A DNA stretch of 64,000 nt from Paraspadella gotoi (Eukaryota; Chaetognatha), in the NCBI GenBank assembly GCA_051294375.1, contig CM119269.1, forward strand, positions 23,169,497 to 23,233,496, written 5' to 3'. The position numbers and the translations under genes are program-made. The notes below the pieces were generated by a model that saw nothing but the letters and a program-made list of their open reading frames with translations, was not told where the DNA came from and made no database searches. The stretch's first letter is position 1; each line of letters starts with the position of its first letter. Shown one piece after another: positions 59,309-64,000 of this stretch.

Positions 59309-59334
59309 GCCTGACCCGGCTTCGCCGGTCAGGC
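59309..59334. other. Strong GC hairpin
   Basis: GCCTGACC and GGTCAGGC enclose a shorter stem with a ttc loop. It stands out against the AT-rich surroundings and lies just before an inverted TTGCCCTGAC repeat motif. Confidence 0.7.
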
Positions 59335-59411
59335 TCGATAATTAACCAATCAATTGGGAAATAAAGCTATATTGCCCTGACTTTGGAAAGCTTGGTAAGG
59401 CTCTCACTTAC

Positions 59412-59473
59412 AGATTGCAAGCATCGCATTTCATCAAGTCTCAAATCTCTTACACCCTGAGCATGAGGAACCT
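59412..59473 (-). CDS. M12B-type cysteine-rich protein, exon 3
   Basis: Acceptor gaattacag and a strong donor caatct|gtaagt enclose 62 nt. Joined to the previous exon, they read E then VPHAQGVRDLRLDEMRCLQS, in phase. The intervening 97-nt intron consists mostly of gatgat repeats. The acceptor has a poor pyrimidine tract, so the junction is less certain than the donor. Confidence 0.5.
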
Positions 59474-59570
59474 CTGTAATTCCATTGTCATTATAAACTA
59501 TTATCACCTCCATCATCATCATCATCATCATCATTATCATCATGATCATCATCATCATCACCATCATCAC

Positions 59571-59723
59571 CTCCACAACTGTTTCTTTTTCTCTTCGGTT
59601 TTTCGACTTCGGGAATTTTCGAAAGTTTGTCATTCAAAGGATCATAAGTCGCATCTTTGAATTCTTTTTGAGTTAAACATCGACCGTTGTGGCAAACTTT
59701 CTTGCCATCAGCGCAGGGGGAAC
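59571..59723 (-). CDS. M12B-type cysteine-rich protein, exon 2
   Basis: Acceptor tttccccaaag, then SPCADGKKVCHNGRCL, a charged stretch (TQKEFKDATYDPLNDKLSKI) and KPKRKRNSCG. The motif C-x-D-G-K-x-V-C-x-x-G-x-C is typical of the cysteine-rich region of ADAM, ADAMTS and related reprolysin metalloproteases, where the form is usually GTPCGDGKVCxxGxC. The catalytic HExxHxxGxxH motif is not in this window, so a protease is inferred from this motif alone. KPKRKR could be a basic processing site. The exon end is taken at gtggag|gtgatg; reading on gives a poly-Asp tail and a TAA. Confidence 0.6.
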
Positions 59724-59734
59724 CTTTGGGGAAA

Positions 59735-59835
59735 GAGAGGGAGAGAGAAACAGAAGAGAAAAGAAAGAGGGGGAGAGAGAAAGGGAGGGGAAGAGGGAGG
59801 GAGAAAGAGAGAGAGAGAGAAAGAGAGAGAGAGAA
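59735..59835. repeat. GA tract in intron
   Basis: GA/GGGA repeats directly upstream (minus strand) of exon 2, which there read as its CT-rich pyrimidine tract. Confidence 0.9.
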
Positions 59836-59904
59836 GAGTCTTGTCTAGTCTATTTCCCTTCCTTATGACATAAGTTATGTCTTCTCTCTCTTTGTGGTAA
59901 CGAC

Positions 59905-60450
59905 GCGACAATTCCTTTCCTTTCTCTCGACAGTACGACAGTACCTTCCCTTCCTTTTAACAGTACGACAGTACGACAGTACCTTCCCCTTCCTTTTGAC
60001 AGTAAGACAGTACTTTCCTTTCTCTCGACAGTACGACAGTATGACAGTACCTTCCCTTCTTTTTGACAGTACGACAGTACCTTCCCTTCCTCTCGACAGT
60101 ATGACAGTACCACAGTACCCTGCCTTCCTTTTGACAGTACGACANNNNNNNNNNNNNNNNNNNNNNNNNNNNNNNNNNNNNNNNNNNNNNNNNNNNNNNN
60201 NNNNNNNNNNNNNNNNNNNNNNNNNNNNNNNNNNNNNNNNNNNNNNNNNNNNNNNNNNNNNNNNNNNNNNNNNNNNNNNNNNNNNNNNNNNNNNNNNNNN
60301 NNNNNNNNNNNNNNNNNNNNNNNNNNNNNNNNNNNNNNNNNNNNNNNNNNNNNNNNNNNNNNNNNNNNNNNNNNNNNNNNNNNNNNNNNNNNNCTCGACA
60401 GTACGACAGTACGACAGTACCTTCCCTTCCTTTCGACAGTCCGACAGTCC
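59905..60450. repeat. CGACAGTACGACAGTACCTTCCC tandem array with gap
   Basis: Units of gacagtacgacagtaccttc and ccttcctttt of about 25-40 bp, with N at 60,145-60,393. Lies in the intron between exons 1 and 2 of the cysteine-rich protein. Confidence 0.9.
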
Positions 60451-60627
60451 CTTCACTCCCTCTCGCTCTTTCTTTTCACTTATTTCCTCTCCAATTTCCC
60501 ATTATCTTCTTTTTCATAACTGACATTATCATAACATTCATCTTATGATCCTGTTATTGTAAATGTGTTTTACTGACATTAGAAGCATAATTAATCACAT
60601 CATTCTCATCATTCATTCATATCTTAC

Positions 60628-60762
60628 CACTTGGAGCCACTCCTGGGTTGTGAGAATAAATGGGAAAATAAGCGAAAATCTCTCCCTTTGGCAAATCAAC
60701 CAAGAATTTCTCAGAAAAGCCTTTGAGAATTTCTGATTCTTGAGCGGTGGTCAGATCGCCAC
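60628..60762 (-). CDS. M12B-type cysteine-rich protein, exon 1 seen
   Basis: A 135-nt exon with acceptor ccttccag and donor aagtg|gtaaga. It reads GDLTTAQESEILKGFSEKFL then VDLPKGEIFAYFPIYSHNPG and VAPS. Its last base plus the first two of exon 2 complete a Gly (APSG-SPC), so the splice phase is exact. Earlier exons must lie at higher coordinates, but none was recognised in the GA/CT tracts there. Confidence 0.6.
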
Positions 60763-60769
60763 CTGGAAG

Positions 60770-60954
60770 GAGAGAGAGAGAGAGGGAGAGATAGAGAGGG
60801 TCGGGAAATGAGGTCAGGTCATGAAATGAAGTATGGTCAGCGGGTCAGGTCAAGAGGGGTCAGGTTGATTTAAGGTTGGCGGTCGGAATAAGGAGAGATA
60901 AGATGATATCGAGAGAGAGAAAAGTATCGAATGGTCATAAAGAAAAGAAAGAGA

Positions 60955-60993
<39 letters not shown>

Positions 60994-61543
60994 GGAGAGA
61001 GTGATTGAGAAGAAAGTTTTAGGTTAGAATGTAGGAGAACAGAGAACAGAGAGGAGAGAGAGAGGGGAGGAAGCGGAGAGAGAATAGGGAGAAGACTGAG
61101 GAGGAAACGAGAGAAGGAGAGGAGAGGGAGATTAGAGAGGTTGAGGGTGAGAAGAGAAATGAAGGGATGCAGCAAGGGAGGGGAAGACGTCGAGAAGAGG
61201 GAAAGAGATGAATCGGGAAGAGAGAGAAAGGAGGGAGAAGACAGAAGGAAGAATGGAGAGAGAATCGGAAGAAGAGATGGGCGCGAGGAAAAGGGGAATG
61301 AGAGGATAAGCGGGGTTAAAGGGAGGGGAGAGAGAGAGAAGAGAGAGAGAGAGTAAAGAGAGAGAGAGAGAGAAAGCAGAGAGAAGAGAGAGAGAAGGAG
61401 AGAAGAATAGAAGAAGAGAAGAGAGGAGAAGAGAGGAGAGAAGAGAAAAAGATGAGAGAGAGAGAGAGGAGAGAGAGAAAGAGAGAGAGAGAGAGGAGAG
61501 AAGAGAAGGGAGAGGAGAAGAGAGAAGGATAGGGGAAAGTGGA

Positions 61544-61574
<31 letters not shown>

Positions 61575-61631
61575 AAAGAGAGAGAGAGAGAGAGAGGGAG
61601 AAGAGGGGAGAGAGAGAGAGAGAGAGAGGAG

Positions 61632-61663
<32 letters not shown>

Positions 61664-61975
61664 AAAAGAAGAGAGAGGAGAGGAGAGAGAGAGAGAGAGA
61701 GAGTAGAGAGAGAGAGAAGAGAGACAGAGAGAGAGGGAAAGAAAGAAGGAAAGGAGAAAGGAGAGATAGAGGAGAGAGAAAGAGGGAGAGAGAGGAGAAG
61801 AGAGGGGGAGAGGAGATTGAGAGAGAAGAGAAGAGTGAGAGGTGAGAGAGAGGGACAGTAGAGAGAGAGAGATGAGAGGGAGTAGAGAGAGAGAGAGAGG
61901 GGAGAGAGAGAGAGGTTAGAGATAGAGATGATAGAGAAGAGAGAGAGAGAGAGAGGAGCGGCAACGACCCCCAGG
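60770..61975. repeat. GA-rich low-complexity tract
   Basis: GA repeats with gtcaggtca units at 60,810-60,870. The 364-codon Ser/Leu frame on the minus strand is an artefact. Confidence 0.9.
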
Positions 61976-62014
61976 GCGGGCCAAGGAAAACATTTTTCTT
62001 ACTCTCTTTTGTTG

Positions 62015-62272
62015 TGTTTCTTCTCTCTCTCTCTCTCTTTCTCTCTCTGCTCTATTTATCTCTCTTTCTCTCTCTTTATCTCTATCCTCTCTCCTCTCTC
62101 TTTTATCTCTCATCTCTCTCTCTCTTTAACATTATATATCATATATCTAATATCTCTCTCTCTCTTCTCTCTCTATCTATATTTATCTCTCTTTCGTCTC
62201 TCTCTCTCTTTATTCTCTTCTCTCTCTCTCTTTACTCTCTCTCTCTCTCTCTCTTACATATTATATATATCT

Positions 62273-62316
<44 letters not shown>

Positions 62317-62329
62317 TTATATATCTCTT

Positions 62330-62363
<34 letters not shown>

Positions 62364-62471
62364 TTCTCTCTCTTTAATCTCTCTCTCTCCTTATCTCTCT
62401 CTTCTCTCTCTCTCTTTATCTCTCTCTCTTTCTCTCTCTTTATCTCCTCTCTCTTATCTCTCTCTTCATCT

Positions 62472-62506
<35 letters not shown>

Positions 62507-62520
62507 TCTCTCTCTCTCGC
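62015..62520. repeat. CT-rich tract
   Basis: CT repeats with tatatat interruptions. Complementary to the preceding GA tract, with only about 40 bp of unique GC-rich sequence (61,955-61,995) between them. Confidence 0.9.
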
Positions 62521-62639
62521 CTCACAAAGAGAGAGGAAATCATCATTCTTCTTCGTNNNNNNNNNNNNNNNNNNNNNNNNNTCGTCTCACAGTGATTTTT
62601 GTTTTGTGAAACTTCGTCTAATAGTTTCTTTTCTTTTTG

Positions 62640-62950
62640 GTTATCGTCGTCCTCGTCGTCGTCGTCTTCATCGTCGTCGTCGTCGTAGACATCTTCTTCG
62701 TTGTCGTCGTCGTCTTCTTCATCATCATCGTTGTCGTCTTCAGCATCGTCCTCATCATCATCGTCTTCGACGTCATCTTCATTATCATCGTCGTCTTCAT
62801 CATCTTTGTTGTTGTCGTCTTCAGCATCGTCGTCGTTGTTTTCTTCTTCATTGTTTTTGTCATCGTTATCATCATCATCGTCGTTGTCGTCTTCATCGTC
62901 GTCGTCGTCTTCATCACTATCGTCTTCGTCATCGTCGTCATCGTTTTTTT
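62640..62950. repeat. (TCG/TCA/TCT)n array
   Basis: Degenerate tcgtcgtcttcatc triplets giving Ser, Val, His or Arg runs in the different frames. A 25-N gap precedes it (62,557-62,581). Confidence 0.9.
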
Positions 62951-63049
62951 ATTGTTCTTTTAATGTTATTATTATTGTTATTGTTTGTCTTATTGTTATT
63001 TCTTCCTTACATCGTTTTTCTTCCACGATTTTCTTAAAACCTTAACCTC

Positions 63050-63310
63050 CATGTCCTGATCCAATAAAACCTTGCCCTAACTTTTTTGCCATGTCTTTCT
63101 CTCCGTGGAATGCTTCTCTCCTGCTTGAATTCTCTTTGCGATCCTTTCCACCTTGTCCTCTCCTCTCAGGCTTGTCTTCTGATCTTTTTATTAGCTTTTA
63201 ACCATGTCTAATCCTCTCAGACATGCAATTCTCACCATGTCTAATACTCTCTCTGCCATGCCATTCTCACCTTGTCTAATCCTCTCAGCCATGTCATCGT
63301 CCAATATCCC
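63050..63310. repeat. Degenerate ACCATGTCTAATCCTCTCAG repeat
   Basis: Five to seven diverged copies of a unit of about 30 bp. Confidence 0.65.
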
Positions 63311-63469
63311 CGAATGAGTCATGATTCTTTTCCATCTTTTTTCTCCGAATCTTCGTCTCATGATTTCGTGAAAATCAGAGCGAAGAAGGATGTTGTTGTT
63401 GTTGTTGTTGTCGTCGTTGTTGACGGAGACGTTGCCGATAGCTCAAAAGGAGAAAAAAATAGGAGATAT

Positions 63470-63585
63470 GATTTATCTTAATTATTTATCTATTAATTAT
63501 TTATTTATCTATTAATTATTTATCTATTATTTATCTATTATTTATTTATCTATTAATTATTTATCTATTAATTATTTTATCTATA
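63470..63585. repeat. TTATTTATCTATTAA repeat
   Basis: Tandem taattatttatctat units. Confidence 0.9.
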
Positions 63586-63589
63586 ATCA

Positions 63590-64000
63590 ACAATGACGAC
63601 GACGATGACAACGATGACAACAATGAAGAGAACAACGATGAAGACGACAACAACAAAGTCAACAGAAATGATGTCGACGATGACAATAATAGCAACGAAG
63701 AGAACGACAATGAAGACGACGACAACAATAAATTATGATGACGACAACGACAACAGCAATGAAGAAAACGACAATGAAGACGACAACTACGACCAAGTCG
63801 ACAGAAATGATGACGACGATGACAATGATAGCAACGAAGAGAATGACAATGAAGACGACGACAACAATAAATTATGATGACGACAACGACAACAGCAATG
63901 AAGAAAACGACAATGAAGACGACGACGACGACCAAGTCGACAGAAATGATGACGACGATGACAGCAACGAAGAGAAAGATGATGAAGTCAACAGAAACGA
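63590..64000. repeat. About 150-bp higher-order repeat of GAC/AAC triplets
   Basis: Triplet array organised in longer units: AACGACAATGAAGACGACGA, CAACAATAAATTATGATGAC and GACCAAGTCGACAGAAATGA recur in the same order to the window end. Confidence 0.8.

Noticed and set aside
60870-61964. 364-residue Leu/Ser-rich membrane-like protein
   Set aside because: Pure CT-repeat translation; the apparent hydrophobicity comes from CTC/TCT codons.
62606-63037. Poly-His, poly-Arg or poly-Val proteins
   Set aside because: Different frames of one TCG/TCA/TCT array.

Overview
This is eukaryotic and almost certainly animal DNA. It is AT-rich with short GC-rich patches, packed with microsatellites, and the genes are split into small exons with GT..AG borders. 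The protein modules that can be read (SEA, Ig, Kazal, an ADAM/ADAMTS-type cysteine motif, a Tc1/mariner transposase) are metazoan. Nothing identifies the species; a marine invertebrate with many tandem repeats would fit. Most long open frames are not genes. They are translations of CT/GA tracts, of GTC/GAC triplets, or of tandem repeats that lack stops in every frame.

Real gene content is sparse and partial. (1) 14.5-17.5 kb, minus strand: a type II membrane protein with a long low-complexity cytoplasmic part, one transmembrane helix and a phase-consistent chain of four small exons, three of which make an SEA domain. (2) 26.6 kb, minus: a 51-nt exon. (3) 29.2 kb, plus: a Kazal-like exon. (4) 41.4-44.2 kb, plus: exons of an acidic, proline-containing protein, with a frame-broken second copy at 37.4-40.6 kb. 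(5) 48.7-52.0 kb, minus: an Ig-domain protein read over five exons to its stop codon. (6) 59.4-60.8 kb, minus: three phase-compatible exons with an M12B-type cysteine motif. A basic-protein exon occurs twice (36-255 and about 12,893-13,090). Weak terminal exons lie at 9.7 kb and 31.9 kb.

The rest is repeats. There is a roughly 4.4-kb foldback element at 32.9-37.3 kb with arms of about 0.57 kb and nested inverted repeats. A MITE-like family (ends TTGCGCCGC/GCGGCGCAA, internal GTCGGTCTG arrays) occurs six times, about four of them independent. A dead Tc1-like transposon lies at 23.9-24.4 kb, near a recurring GTCAGGGGCAAGATAGC repeat. Other arrays have 15-bp, 20-bp, 22-bp, 43-bp and about 60-bp units. 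Islands of degenerate TTAGGG-like sequence recur, and there are ten N gaps.

Several blocks are present twice in near-identical form but differ by many one-base indels (20.3-23.2 kb; 30.5-32.9 kb; 37.3-41.0 against 41.2-44.8 kb; 0.04 against 12.9 kb). In the clearest case one copy carries an intact exon and the other a frameshifted one. This looks more like false duplication by unpolished long-read sequence than biology, and it limits any gene call here. I did not find a convincing new multi-gene system. The most interesting items are the foldback element with hammerhead-like motifs, the MITE family, and the unusual SEA and Ig genes.
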